Source: Thermococcus paralvinellae
GTDB lineage: Archaea > Methanobacteriota_B > Thermococci > Thermococcales > Thermococcaceae
NCBI RefSeq assembly: GCF_000517445.1
Contig: NZ_CP006965.1
Span: forward strand, 372,001 to 436,000
Length of the DNA: 64,000 bases
Direction of reading: 5' to 3'
In this document: piece by piece, positions 42,743 through 53,092 of the stretch
Numbering within the stretch: position 1 is the first letter of the stretch
Layout: the number at the start of each line of letters is the position of its first letter
Position numbers and translations under genes: made by a program
Notes under the pieces: model-generated
Told to the model about the DNA's origin: nothing
Database searches by the model: none
The model's input: only the letters and a program-made list of their open reading frames with translations

Positions 42743-43789
42743 ATGAGGGAAGCCATGTATTGGGAATCTTTAGAGAATAACCGGGTGAGATGCCACTTAT
42801 GTCCCCTGAACTGCATCATAGATGAAGGCAAGAGGGGCTCATGCAAAGTAAGGAAGAATATAGATGGGATACTTTACACACTCAATTATGGAAAAGTGTC
42901 CTCTATGGCTTTAGATCCTATTGAGAAAAAACCTCTTTTCCACTTTTACCCTGGTTCATGTGCATTCTCTATTGGAACTGTAGGCTGTAATATGCACTGC
43001 AAGCACTGCCAGAACTGGGAAATCAGTCAAGCTGATGAGAGATTTCCTTATCTCCAAGATGCTACACCAGAAGCAATAGTGAGTTTAGCAAAACACTACG
43101 AGTGTGAGAGCATAGCATATACATATAATGAGCCAACAATATGGTATGAATTTGTTCTTGACACGGCAAAGCTTGCCAAAAAGGCTGGGCTTAACAATAT
43201 TCTCGTCACTAATGGTTACATAAACGAGGAGCCCTTTCGTGAATTGGCGCCGTATATAGATGCAATGAATATTGACATTAAAGCCTTTGACGACAAGTTT
43301 TACATGAAAATAGCCAGCGTACCAGGTGGAGAGCCGAGCAGGAGAATAGCTAAAATAGCAAAGAAAGAGTTTGGGATTCATGTTGAGCTAACTTATCTCA
43401 TAATACCTACGCTTAATGATAAAGAGGATGAAATCCGAACATTTGCAAGATGGGTTGTAGAAGAGATTGGGGATGATACACCTGTCCACTTTTCGAGGTT
43501 CTTTCCGCAGTATAGGCTAACCAATCTACCACCAACGCCAGTAGAGACTGTGGAGATGGCATATAGGGTTGCAAAAGAAGAGGGATTGAAATTTGTTTAT
43601 ATAGGCAATATACCAGGGCATCCGGGAGAACATACATATTGTCCAAAATGTGGAAAACCTTTAATAGTGAGGTGGGGCTTTACAATTGAGGAGTATCACA
43701 TTAAAGATGGAAAATGTAAGTACTGCGGTGAACAAATTCCAATAGTTGGAGATTATAGGAAGAGGCATTATAAGGGAATGTGGTGGTAA
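42743..43789 (+). CDS. amrS: AmmeMemoRadiSam-type radical SAM enzyme
   Basis: A 348-residue radical SAM protein of the AmrS (COG1180-related) family. The cluster motif is GCNMHCKHCQNWEISQ (Cx3Cx2C). An N-terminal CHLCPLNCIIDEGKRGSC cysteine cluster and a C-terminal zinc-ribbon-like CPKCGKP...CKYCGEQ suggest additional metal sites. The Memo and AMMECR1 partner genes are not in this window, so the role in that proposed tripartite system cannot be tested here. ATG 42743 follows GGTGAG. The next gene begins three bases after its stop. Confidence 0.9.
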   Translation: MREAMYWESLENNRVRCHLCPLNCIIDEGKRGSCKVRKNIDGILYTLNYGKVSSMALDPIEKKPLFHFYPGSCAFSIGTVGCNMHCKHCQNWEISQADERFPYLQDATPEAIVSLAKHYECESIAYTYNEPTIWYEFVLDTAKLAKKAGLNNILVTNGYINEEPFRELAPYIDAMNIDIKAFDDKFYMKIASVPGGEPSRRIAKIAKKEFGIHVELTYLIIPTLNDKEDEIRTFARWVVEEIGDDTPVHFSRFFPQYRLTNLPPTPVETVEMAYRVAKEEGLKFVYIGNIPGHPGEHTYCPKCGKPLIVRWGFTIEEYHIKDGKCKYCGEQIPIVGDYRKRHYKGMWW

Positions 43790-43791
43790 AA

Positions 43792-44619
43792 TTGACAGAA
43801 ATTGGTGTGATTTTTTATATTGAAGGTCTTGGAAATGACAGGAAAGCTTTAGAAAGAGCTATAGAGCAAGTTGTTAAAGAACTAAAGGAAGAGAATACTA
43901 TAAAGGTTAAACGTGTTAAAGCTGAAGATATCATAGAGAGCAATTCAGAAGATGAACTGCTCAAGTACTCAGCTATGATTGAGGCTGAACTAGAGGGGTC
44001 TTTTAATGAAATTATAAAAGCCACCCTAAAATATTCCCCTGTTATAGTCGAGGTATTAAAACCCGGTAAATTGGAGATTAATGCAAAGGAATTAATGAGA
44101 ACTTTAGGAGATGTGGCTTTATTTATGGGCAAGTTAATGGATCAATTTGGAGGATTAGCTGCATATCCTCCTCTTGACAAACTTCCCAAACCTAGAATCG
44201 GTTACAGTGATGAGGAAATTGAAGAATTCATTGTTGACGAGAGGAACGTAAGGTATCAATTTGTAATTGAGACATATGGGAAAGACAAAGAGACAATAGA
44301 AGAGACCATAATGAAAGCATTCTACCTTGAAGGATGTAAAATTAACAAGTTTGTCGTACAAGTGCAGGAAGAGAAAGAAGACAAGGTTTATGCATTAGTT
44401 GCAGCTGAGCTATTATCCTCTTTTGAAACTCTCATGCAGCTTACAGCAAAATATGCCCCGGTTGCAATTTCGATCCTTGAGCCAGAGATTATCGACGTTA
44501 CTGCATCAGAACTTCAGAATGTGCTGACAGATTTAGCAGGATTTGTGAATGAACTTGTCCATAGACCTTTGAAGAAAAAGCTTGTTGAGCAAGATACTAT
44601 TAAATTTAGCCTTTCTTAG
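43792..44619 (+). CDS. unknown protein with internal domain duplication
   Basis: A 275-residue cytosolic protein made of two homologous halves joined by a proline-rich linker (YPPLDKLPKPRIGYSD). In the first half YSAMIEAELEGSFNEIIKAT is followed by LKYSPVIVEVLKPGKLEINA; in the second, VYALVAAELLSSFETLMQLT is followed by AKYAPVAISILEPEIIDVTA. Both halves then have a leucine-rich helix (LMRTLGDVALFMGKLM; LQNVLTDLAGFVNELV). I recognise no family. The TTG at 43792 is preferred since GGTGGT lies four bases before it; GTG 43780 or 43783 are alternatives inside the amrS 3' end. Confidence 0.72.
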   Translation: MTEIGVIFYIEGLGNDRKALERAIEQVVKELKEENTIKVKRVKAEDIIESNSEDELLKYSAMIEAELEGSFNEIIKATLKYSPVIVEVLKPGKLEINAKELMRTLGDVALFMGKLMDQFGGLAAYPPLDKLPKPRIGYSDEEIEEFIVDERNVRYQFVIETYGKDKETIEETIMKAFYLEGCKINKFVVQVQEEKEDKVYALVAAELLSSFETLMQLTAKYAPVAISILEPEIIDVTASELQNVLTDLAGFVNELVHRPLKKKLVEQDTIKFSLS

Positions 44620-44941
44620 TGGTTTTATTTTCACTCTAGTTTTTTAGGATTTTTAAACGGAAACCTTTTTAAGTTAAACTTGCTTCTTTTCTTGGTACTT
44701 ACTTAGAATCTCCCCCAAGATTTCGACATTTGAGGAGGAAATATTATCGGCAAAAGGCGAAGAAATTGTAGGCATTTAGTAAAGCTCCTTTCAATTTTTA
44801 CGGCAATTAGCGAGCTTATTAAATCGTTTGAAAGCGTCTGAAACCGAAAAGTATATATACCCCAAGTTTATAGTTAGGTATTGACAACACATTAGAAAAC
44901 ACTCTAGGGCTTTATGCCCAAAACCATGGAGGTGTTGAGAA
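44620..44941 (+). other. long S-layer upstream region
   Basis: This 322-base stretch holds no convincing gene. A first TATA-like element, CTTTTTAAG preceded by GGAAAC, lies at about 44663-44671. About 185 bases downstream is the strong S-layer promoter. Between them is a modestly GC-richer tract (44710-44790) with a GAGGAGG sequence at 44734 that heads no ORF longer than 13 codons. The S-layer leader contains a small hairpin GGGC/GCCC at 44907-44919. Confidence 0.4.
44844..44859 (+). promoter_or_regulatory. strong BRE/TATA promoter of the S-layer gene
   Basis: CCGAAAA (44844-44850, BRE-like) followed by TATATATA (44852-44859) is the best archaeal promoter in the window. It predicts a start near 44882 and a leader of about 60 bases ending in GGAGGTG, consistent with the very high expression expected for an S-layer gene. 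Confidence 0.75.
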
Positions 44942-46657
44942 ATGAAAGTTAGAAAGATTGCGGCCCTTGCAGTTGGTGCCGCAATGGTTGGAGCAACGAT
45001 GGGCTTTGCAAGTGCTCAAGCAAACCTTCCAGGAAAGGACTTCTTCGTTAAGGATGGTGCCCCAAACGTTAAAATCGTCGTTGGTAGCCAAGCTGCCGCA
45101 ATGGACGTTGCAAGCGCAGCTGACATTGCTGTTGCATTAGGAAGCTTACTCTACACTGAAAAAGAAGTCGAGGCAAGCGGTGTTAGCGTTGTTGTTAAGA
45201 AGGACTTAACCCCAGATTACACATACTACATTCCAGTCTTTAGCAACTACTATGAAGACACTGGTGTTGACCCAAGTGCAACTGATTGGGAACAACTTAC
45301 AGATAACTGGTGGAATGGAAGTGCCTACAACGGTTCATACACTGATTGGAAATCATGGACACCAAAGTTTGTTGACGAAGTAGAAAACATGGATGCAATA
45401 AATGGTGACTACCAGATTGACTGGGACTTCACAATTAATAACATTGAGCTTAGTGATGCAGAGCAGGATACAGTTACCTATGTACCAAAGAGTGCCAGCC
45501 TTGTAATTCCAGCAGGTGACTTTACAGTCTTACTCAACTACACAATTGCAAACTGGACATATAGTGAAACCATCCCAGATGACATTTGGGGTAATCTAAG
45601 TCCATCTACAACTACAGATGAAGTTCATGACGATGACAACCCAGGAGGATACACATTCTCCGGATACATTTACGATGGTGTTGGCGCTGGTGACACATTC
45701 ACAGTGTTTGGCAATGAATATTACATCTTAGAAGTCTTAGCTGACGGTATTAAGTATGGTCACGACCATGGACAGCAATGGTTCCATGTTGGCGACGTCA
45801 AGGAGTTTGACGGCTACAAGATCAAGGCTATTGACATCAGTGTCAGCCCAAGCAACAAGGCACTCTTTGAGATCACAGCTCCAGATGGAAGAAGTGATCT
45901 CATAATCGTGAGCACAGACGATGGAGAGGTCGACATCAGCACCAAGTCAGACAAATTCAATCCAGGAGAAGTTATTCTCAAGCTTGATGACACCTTCGTC
46001 GGTATTGATGGCAACTTGATTGCCCAACTTGAGGTCAGAACAAACGTTGTTGACGTTCACACTGGTGACGAGCTTGTTTCAGGATGGACAGTTGACTTCC
46101 ACATTGATGGTGGCAAGGTCAAGTGGATTACACTTACAAATGTCAATGACCTATCTGGAAGCACACTCGACATCCTCGGCAAATACAAGATGTACTATGA
46201 GGTTGAGAGCCATACCTTGGAGACTGATGATGCAACATACTATGCTGCAAAGGCTTACATTGTAGTTGAGCCATCAGAGCCAATCATTGATACTAAGGAG
46301 CTCAAAGTCGGAGACTATGTACCTGACACTACATGGGAAATCGCAGAGATCAAAGGTGGCACCTACACCGAAGTTACAGTCATGCACCCAACAGAGCCAA
46401 TCACATACCTCGACACTGAAATTGACCCAGAGAACATTGACAGCAACCTCATCCTTGTTGGTGGACCAGTCGCAAACGCAATCACCAAGTACCTCGTTGA
46501 CAACGGTTACAGCACAGTTGACTGGTACAACAGCGCTGGCGACATTGAGTACATTGAGGACTTCAACGGATTCGGTGTCCTCATCGTTGCAGGTAAGGAC
46601 AGATACGCTACAAGAGAAGCTGCCAAGCAGCTTATGGAGTACTTGGCTAAGCTCTGA
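44942..46657 (+). CDS. slp: S-layer protein
   Basis: A 571-residue surface-layer protein. Residues 1-26 are the signal peptide MKVRKIAALAVGAAMVGATM with cleavage after SAQA or near it. The N-terminal domain begins PGKDFFVKDGAPNVKIVVGSQAAA, where VGSQAAAMDVASAADIA is typical of archaeal S-layer N domains, and the C-terminal domain includes NLILVGGPVANAITKYLVDN and LIVAGKDRYATREAAKQLME. The mature protein is acidic and Thr/Asp-rich with several Asn-X-Ser/Thr glycosylation sites. No C-terminal anchor helix is present. GGAGGTG precedes the ATG and a T-rich terminator follows. Confidence 0.94.
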   Translation: MKVRKIAALAVGAAMVGATMGFASAQANLPGKDFFVKDGAPNVKIVVGSQAAAMDVASAADIAVALGSLLYTEKEVEASGVSVVVKKDLTPDYTYYIPVFSNYYEDTGVDPSATDWEQLTDNWWNGSAYNGSYTDWKSWTPKFVDEVENMDAINGDYQIDWDFTINNIELSDAEQDTVTYVPKSASLVIPAGDFTVLLNYTIANWTYSETIPDDIWGNLSPSTTTDEVHDDDNPGGYTFSGYIYDGVGAGDTFTVFGNEYYILEVLADGIKYGHDHGQQWFHVGDVKEFDGYKIKAIDISVSPSNKALFEITAPDGRSDLIIVSTDDGEVDISTKSDKFNPGEVILKLDDTFVGIDGNLIAQLEVRTNVVDVHTGDELVSGWTVDFHIDGGKVKWITLTNVNDLSGSTLDILGKYKMYYEVESHTLETDDATYYAAKAYIVVEPSEPIIDTKELKVGDYVPDTTWEIAEIKGGTYTEVTVMHPTEPITYLDTEIDPENIDSNLILVGGPVANAITKYLVDNGYSTVDWYNSAGDIEYIEDFNGFGVLIVAGKDRYATREAAKQLMEYLAKL

Positions 46658-46659
46658 AG

Positions 46660-46680
46660 TTTCTTTCCTTCTTTTTAATT
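46660..46680 (+). terminator. T-rich terminator after the S-layer gene
   Basis: TTTCTTTCCTTCTTTTTAATT follows the stop codon at 46657. Confidence 0.5.
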
Positions 46681-46702
46681 AACTTTTCTGGAGGTTTTTG
46701 GA

Positions 46703-47368
46703 TTGAATAAGCGCCTTCTTGCTCTTGTGTTAATAATAGTTTTAATTGTAACCCCTTTGGTTGTTGCTTTTTATGGATATAGCAACTATACAAAGGCAAT
46801 TGAACCACAAAAGAAGCCATTAGCCGTGAAGCCTGTTGCTGTACCTTTCGAGGGAAGAACATATCCAATTATGCTTGAAAGTTATCTCACTGGAGATCCA
46901 CTAGTTGATATAAATATGACACTAAGGAGTCCCTATGAAAGAGCAACAATAATTTTGGGGGACCCAAGTTTTAAAGATTGCAAAGGTAGTGAGGCATGTG
47001 TCTGGAGGGTTAGGACAGTCTCAGAACTTGGAGCCACTATTGGAGCAGTGTTTGGAGTTAAGTACTATGTAGAAGATGTTGTAAAAAGCGGTAGCAATGA
47101 AACTGCTGCATATAAGGCCGCTAAAGAAACTACTGAAAGAATTGACAACCGATATTTAGCATTCATACCAAAAGTTGAGATAGGGCTTGGTCTCATAGGA
47201 AATAAAAAGCATCTTCTGGTTATATTAAAAGGTCCAAGAGAAGGTGCTGAAAAGAACAGAATTTACTGTCCAAAGCCAGGAGTTATAGTCCTCGAAGGAA
47301 CAACTGAAGATACACTCTTTGTTGAAGTGTTACTCGTCAAAACGATAATCTCATCTCAAGTTAAATGA
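46703..47368 (+). CDS. membrane-anchored extracellular protein next to the S-layer gene
   Basis: A 221-residue protein with an N-terminal hydrophobic segment (LLALVLIIVLIVTPLVVAFY) that is either a signal anchor or an uncleaved signal peptide; the rest should be outside the cell. It has a cysteine pair in SFKDCKGSEACVW and a hydrophobic C-terminal beta region (HLLVILKGPREGAEK). I recognise no family. The start is TTG 46703, with GGAGG about nine bases upstream; the first ATG in frame would remove the hydrophobic segment. It may help anchor or glycosylate the S-layer, but only proximity supports this. Confidence 0.65.
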   Translation: MNKRLLALVLIIVLIVTPLVVAFYGYSNYTKAIEPQKKPLAVKPVAVPFEGRTYPIMLESYLTGDPLVDINMTLRSPYERATIILGDPSFKDCKGSEACVWRVRTVSELGATIGAVFGVKYYVEDVVKSGSNETAAYKAAKETTERIDNRYLAFIPKVEIGLGLIGNKKHLLVILKGPREGAEKNRIYCPKPGVIVLEGTTEDTLFVEVLLVKTIISSQVK

Positions 47369-49112
47369 TCACTATCTTCTCATACATTTTTCTCGTATCA
47401 TTGTCAAGTAGTTTTAAAAATTCCTCTTTGCTTTTGAATGGTCTTTTTGCGAGGATTTTTGCAACTCGTTTCTTACCTATCCCTGGTAAATAGCTGAGAA
47501 CTTTTGAGCTCTCTCTATTGACATTGATAGGAATTGGAACTCCAGTTATGCTCCTAAATCCATGATCAACAATTAAAACATTGTAGAATTTATTAAGTTC
47601 AATCTGTTTGGGTATACCAACTATCAGCGGATAGCTTCCAATTTGTCTCCCATAGGTTAGTCCATTGTCATGCACCTCAGCTCTGACCTCTCTTAGTATT
47701 GTCCCAACTGGAACAACTCGCTTAAGCATAGGCAAATCAATCTCGTGCCTAATTTTATACTTGTAGTGCTTTATCAAATGTTTGTGCTTTTCTGTCTTAA
47801 CTTTGTCTCTCATGAACCACAGGGGCGTTCCAGGAAACACTACCACTTGGCGAATGTTAATTCTTCTGACCATTAATCCATCATCAACAAGCTTCTTAAG
47901 AAATTGGAATGTAATCTCATAGCTTTTCTTGGTCTCACCGGGTAATCCGAAGATAATATTTATTCCAGGCAAAAGCCAAGGCATGCCATTGTATCCCCTC
48001 TTAGCTCCAATTTCATTGAGAATTTTCACTGCTTCATAAGTTTCTTCAGCCGTTGTATTAAGGTTGTTCTTCTTAGCAACTTTTGGATCAGCGGTTTCCA
48101 GTCCAAATGCAACTACATTTCCGGGAGTTCCATATTTTATCAGGGTTTTTGCAATTCTAATGCTCTCCTCTGGATAGTTTGCTATTACAGCGGGATTTGC
48201 ATTATCAACATGGAGTGTCTTTAGATTTGGAGCAACTTCTCTAATTCCCTTGAAGAGCTTTTCAATTGCATCTGGATTTGGAATTGGAACTCTTCCATTG
48301 GGCCTTGCCATATATGAAAAAATACAGCTCTGCCTTCCAACACGAAAATGTCTGACACCAATCTTGTAAAGGAGTTCAATCTCTTCAATAATATCCTTTA
48401 TAGGTCTGTCTTCAACTTTTCTATATCTCACGGGTTCTGTACAAAAGCTGCATCCTCCGATCCCCATAGCTTTTGGGCAACCCCTCTGAGTTTCTATCTC
48501 AACTATTACGAATTCGGGATGATCTGGAAACTGCTTAACAACTTCAGCACCGAGCAAGGCATAGTCTCTAAGCTCATCATAATTTCTGAATCTAAAAGGG
48601 TCAGCATCTTTAGGGTTAGCTAAAAAATCGTATAGAAAAGCCTCTAGATCTCCATAGACTATATAATCAAAAAGCTGGTTTGCAAGCATTAGCTCTCGAG
48701 AATCTATTCTTATCCCCCCTTGATGAGCAGAACCCATGAAAGCAGGGCCACCTAGAATTTTTACGCCATTAAACTGTTTCAAAAATTTAGCCACCTCTTC
48801 CACTTGTGATGGAACTGCAGAGAGATATTTCCCCGGAGTGTGTAAACCACCAATGTAAATTATCAAATCTGCCTTTGAGAGTATTTTCCTAACCTTGAAG
48901 ACATTGGGGGTTTTATTTTTTGTTTTTATTCCCTGTTCTCCCTCAAAAGTGAAGCGCAAATCATCAATGGTAAGATAAAAGATTTGAGCATTTTTTCTAG
49001 CTTTCTTAATTGCCCCATAAGCATAACGAGGATAAATTCCCAAATATGGAGGAACTCCCAAACCAGCCGGTTCATCAGTGTATCCATCAACTATTGCGAC
49101 TATCATGTTCAT
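47361..49112 (-). CDS. radical SAM protein with B12-binding-like N-domain and C-terminal HhH
   Basis: A 583-residue COG1031-type protein. Residues about 1-190 resemble a cobalamin-binding-like Rossmann region (IVAIVDGYTDEPAGLGVPPY, GGLHTPGKY). The radical SAM core has an atypical cluster motif, RGCPKAMGIGGCSFCTEP, that is Cx8Cx2C instead of Cx3Cx2C. A helix-hairpin-helix is at the C-terminus (YLPGIGKKRVAKILAKRP), suggesting a nucleic acid substrate. No ribosome binding site precedes ATG 49112, but TTTTTAAACC lies about 25 bases upstream, so the message is probably leaderless. Overlaps the convergent gene by eight bases. Confidence 0.83.
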   Translation of the reverse strand: MNMIVAIVDGYTDEPAGLGVPPYLGIYPRYAYGAIKKARKNAQIFYLTIDDLRFTFEGEQGIKTKNKTPNVFKVRKILSKADLIIYIGGLHTPGKYLSAVPSQVEEVAKFLKQFNGVKILGGPAFMGSAHQGGIRIDSRELMLANQLFDYIVYGDLEAFLYDFLANPKDADPFRFRNYDELRDYALLGAEVVKQFPDHPEFVIVEIETQRGCPKAMGIGGCSFCTEPVRYRKVEDRPIKDIIEEIELLYKIGVRHFRVGRQSCIFSYMARPNGRVPIPNPDAIEKLFKGIREVAPNLKTLHVDNANPAVIANYPEESIRIAKTLIKYGTPGNVVAFGLETADPKVAKKNNLNTTAEETYEAVKILNEIGAKRGYNGMPWLLPGINIIFGLPGETKKSYEITFQFLKKLVDDGLMVRRINIRQVVVFPGTPLWFMRDKVKTEKHKHLIKHYKYKIRHEIDLPMLKRVVPVGTILREVRAEVHDNGLTYGRQIGSYPLIVGIPKQIELNKFYNVLIVDHGFRSITGVPIPINVNRESSKVLSYLPGIGKKRVAKILAKRPFKSKEEFLKLLDNDTRKMYEKIVII

Positions 49113-49177
49113 GAGTTTAAGTGAAAGGTTTAAAAATTCACCGAATGTTAAATGCTACCTAATGTATTGATTGTAGG

Positions 49178-50628
<1,451 letters not shown>

Positions 50629-50722
50629 TTTCTCTCCCCCAGAAGATATACATCTAAGAGGTTTTTATATTTTTGTCTGCTTTCTTATAGAAAAGTATGA
50701 AGCAGAAAAAGAATAGAAGAAA

Positions 50723-51085
50723 TCACTCTCTGTATTCATCGAGTATTCTGATTATCTCTTCGGCTTCTTCATTGGTTGGCATGTAATCTTCTTTGGCAAA
50801 TATTACTCTGATATCTAAGTAGTCTTCTGGCATAATGTCAATAATTTTTGTTGCTAATCTTTCATCCATCCACTCAAATGCAGAAATTAGCTTATCTTTA
50901 AGCTCCTTTGCTTGTTGTGGTGTAACCTTTGCAAATCTTTCTGCATGCTCAAGGCTTATTCTTGCTTCATAAAACATTGGCTCTTCTGGATTTTCATCTA
51001 ACCCTTCCTCTCTTCTTTTCAGCAGTATTTCTTTTGTTTCTGCAATTGTTAAATAGTGCTCTTCAAGCTTTTTCCTTCCTATCAT
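50723..51085 (-). CDS. rpoF: RNA polymerase subunit F (Rpb4)
   Basis: A 120-residue archaeal Rpb4: MIGRKKLEEHYLTIAETKEI is the N-terminal helix that packs on RpoE, and the C-terminal helical bundle ends DYLDIRVIFAKEDYMPTNEE. With RpoE it forms the polymerase stalk that binds nascent RNA and helps melting. It starts six bases after rpl21e. Confidence 0.95.
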   Translation of the reverse strand: MIGRKKLEEHYLTIAETKEILLKRREEGLDENPEEPMFYEARISLEHAERFAKVTPQQAKELKDKLISAFEWMDERLATKIIDIMPEDYLDIRVIFAKEDYMPTNEEAEEIIRILDEYRE

Positions 51086-51091
51086 TTTAGG

Positions 51092-51385
51092 TCACTTCTG
51101 AGGTCTTAAGTGAACTGGGTGGATAAAGAACGTCTTAACCTTTCCACCATCAGTTATCTGGACGATGTAGGCATCGCCTCTCTTGCCTACAACGGTTCCA
51201 GTTCTACCGTGGAATCTTGGGTCTGGCATGCCTTTGTGATAGCTTGGCTCAATTACAATGTGAACTCTCTGTCCAACCTCAAACTCTTGGAGGAATCTCG
51301 TGAGTGGTGGAAGTCCTCTCCTCCTTGGGTGCTTGCTAAGCTTACCCCTTGTTTTCCTCCTAAAGCTGTGCGCTTTTTGAACCAT
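51092..51385 (-). CDS. rpl21e: 50S ribosomal protein L21e
   Basis: A 97-residue L21e, starting [18 protein letters not shown], with an SH3-like barrel ([18 protein letters not shown]) that contacts 5S and 23S rRNA. ATG 51385 follows GAGGTGATTGAT; the in-frame start three codons earlier is a less likely choice. A TATA-like CTTTATAAA overlaps the 3' end of pus10 (about 51490-51505 on this strand) and predicts a leader of roughly 80 bases. Confidence 0.96.
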   Translation of the reverse strand: MVQKAHSFRRKTRGKLSKHPRRRGLPPLTRFLQEFEVGQRVHIVIEPSYHKGMPDPRFHGRTGTVVGKRGDAYIVQITDGGKVKTFFIHPVHLRPQK

Positions 51386-51503
51386 ATCAATCACCTCTTA
51401 GGGTTTTAATTAAATTTCAAGGCTTTAGGAATTTACAATTTTAAGTTTGCTTTTCAGCGAAAGGGTCTTTCCCCAAGTGTCATAAGCTCATTTACATAAG
51501 CGT

Positions 51504-52694
51504 TTATAAAGTTTTCACCTTATCATCTAGGATATTCAACACATCTAACTTTTCACACCATGCTTTCTTTCCTAGGATTTCTGAGACTGATGGAGTTGTT
51601 CTTCCATTATCTCCAGATATAAGTTCCTTAATGTATAATCCCCCATCTGTGATTAGTCTAAGCTTGAAATGCTTATTATCAATAATTTCCGCCTTAACAT
51701 CATAAACTTTTCTAACCCTCACAATGTCCGCTCTTCTTCTCAGAACTCTCTTTGGAGTCCTTTGGTAAATTGTGCAATTTTGGAGCTTTTCTACAACTTT
51801 CTTTACATCCTCAGCTGTTATACCCTCTTCAATATAAACAAGAGCTTCGTACTCTTTTTTGTGATTACTTGTGAGTATTTTTTTCATTTCCTCTCTGTTA
51901 ATGAATTTTAAATCTAGAACCCCCACCTTTTTGCTCTGATTAATCTCTTGGGCAATCTTTTCCAAGTTAATTTTCCTCTTTATGGGTTTCTTTATTTCTA
52001 CAACAAAGGGTCTCCCATTGCCAAGCATTCTAACGTCAACATCCTCTCTTCCGGCTCCATGGAAGATGCACTTACCCTTTGTTGCTTTTGAAAATGGCTT
52101 GCAAATTATTGAAGCAACACTCTCTTTGAAACCCTTTAGTGGTGTCTGGGGAATACCTCTTACAAGCTTTCTATACTTGCCATAAATGTATAATGGCTTT
52201 ATCTGGAGTTCAATCCTCTCATTATAGGGATCAATAATGAAAATAATATCTGGATTTTCTTTATCAACGGGCTTTTGGAAGAGAACTTCAAGAAACTTTC
52301 CCACTTCTCTGTTAAATTCCCTGTTAATTGGTTCAGAAAATTCTAACTCAAACTCTTCCCATAGCTGCTTTTCTTTATCCATGATCTCTTTTGGAAATCT
52401 TGAGCCGACAAGAAAGCTCTCAAACTCAATTCCCAGCCTTTGGGCTTTATCATAACACAATCTCGCGAAGTATTCAGTTTTTTTGAAGATATTTCCACAG
52501 AGCTCACACTTCTCAGGCTCTTCAAAAGTTGACATTCCTCTTGCTTCTCGCTCCATATTGAGGACTAATCTAATTGATTTTCCCCTAATATAGTTGGTAC
52601 TTTTGCCTAACATGCCAAAGGCTCTTCCAAGACAGTTGTTGCATAGGCTGCACTTTTCCAAGATTTTTTCTGACTTTTCAAGTATCACTCTCAT
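51504..52694 (-). CDS. pus10: tRNA pseudouridine synthase Pus10
   Basis: A 396-residue Pus10 making pseudouridine at tRNA positions 54 and 55. The N-terminal zinc module has CSLCNNCLGR and CELCGNIF with a THUMP-like domain. The catalytic core contains FHGAGREDVDVRMLGNGRPF, in which the aspartate after the ARE/GREDVD block is the nucleophile, and the C-terminal NGRTTPSVSEIL is typical. The start may be ATG 52694 or GTG 52688; AGGTGAT is at the usual distance from the latter. No other operon members. Confidence 0.95.
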   Translation of the reverse strand: MRVILEKSEKILEKCSLCNNCLGRAFGMLGKSTNYIRGKSIRLVLNMEREARGMSTFEEPEKCELCGNIFKKTEYFARLCYDKAQRLGIEFESFLVGSRFPKEIMDKEKQLWEEFELEFSEPINREFNREVGKFLEVLFQKPVDKENPDIIFIIDPYNERIELQIKPLYIYGKYRKLVRGIPQTPLKGFKESVASIICKPFSKATKGKCIFHGAGREDVDVRMLGNGRPFVVEIKKPIKRKINLEKIAQEINQSKKVGVLDLKFINREEMKKILTSNHKKEYEALVYIEEGITAEDVKKVVEKLQNCTIYQRTPKRVLRRRADIVRVRKVYDVKAEIIDNKHFKLRLITDGGLYIKELISGDNGRTTPSVSEILGKKAWCEKLDVLNILDDKVKTL

Positions 52695-52791
52695 CACCTG
52701 TCAAATATTCAATGTGAAAGGGATTTTCAGCTTTTAATATGTCATCTGTCCAACCTTAAGCTTTATATCCTAATGTTGTCAATTAGCTTTG

Positions 52792-53091
52792 ATGCCAATG
52801 ATGACTCGAAGGCAGAGGATAATAAAGCTTTTGGAGGAAAGAGATTACAGTGTTAGTGAATTAGCCATGATGCTTGATATGAGAGGAAAGGGTAGTAAAA
52901 AAGCAGTTCTTGAGGATTTAAAAGCAATCTCTAAGATATTAAAGCGCGAAGGGAAGATTCTACTCATTCAGCCTGCTGTTTGCAGGAAATGTGGATTCAT
53001 ATTTAGGGCTGAAATAAACATTCCTTCAAAATGTCCTCGTTGTAAGTCCCAGTGGATTGAGGAGCCGAGATTCAAGATAGGGGTGAAATGA
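52792..53091 (+). CDS. HTH and zinc-ribbon transcription regulator (COG3357)
   Basis: A 99-residue protein. Residues about 5-60 form a winged helix (IIKLLEERDYSVSELAMMLD, KKAVLEDLKAISKILKRE), and residues about 65-95 a four-cysteine zinc ribbon (CRKCGFIF, KCPRCKSQWIEEP). COG3357 proteins are predicted DNA-binding regulators. TATA-like CTTTATATCC about 30 bases upstream predicts a leaderless message starting near ATG 52792. The gatD gene starts one base after its stop codon. Confidence 0.85.
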   Translation: MPMMTRRQRIIKLLEERDYSVSELAMMLDMRGKGSKKAVLEDLKAISKILKREGKILLIQPAVCRKCGFIFRAEINIPSKCPRCKSQWIEEPRFKIGVK

Positions 53092-53092
53092 G

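Noticed and set aside
44914-44952. Twelve-codon ORF (MPKTMEVLRNES) overlapping the S-layer start
   Set aside because: No ribosome binding site and it would interfere with the S-layer start; likely chance.
51390-51500. Possible C/D box RNA in the L21e leader (ATGAC ... CTGA on the minus strand)
   Set aside because: The C box does not match RTGATGA and no second box pair exists; a small GGG/CCC hairpin is present but weak.
52700-52770. Possible C/D box RNA between pus10 and the HTH gene (GATGAC ... CTGA on the minus strand)
   Set aside because: C box imperfect, no C'/D' pair, guide region AT-rich.
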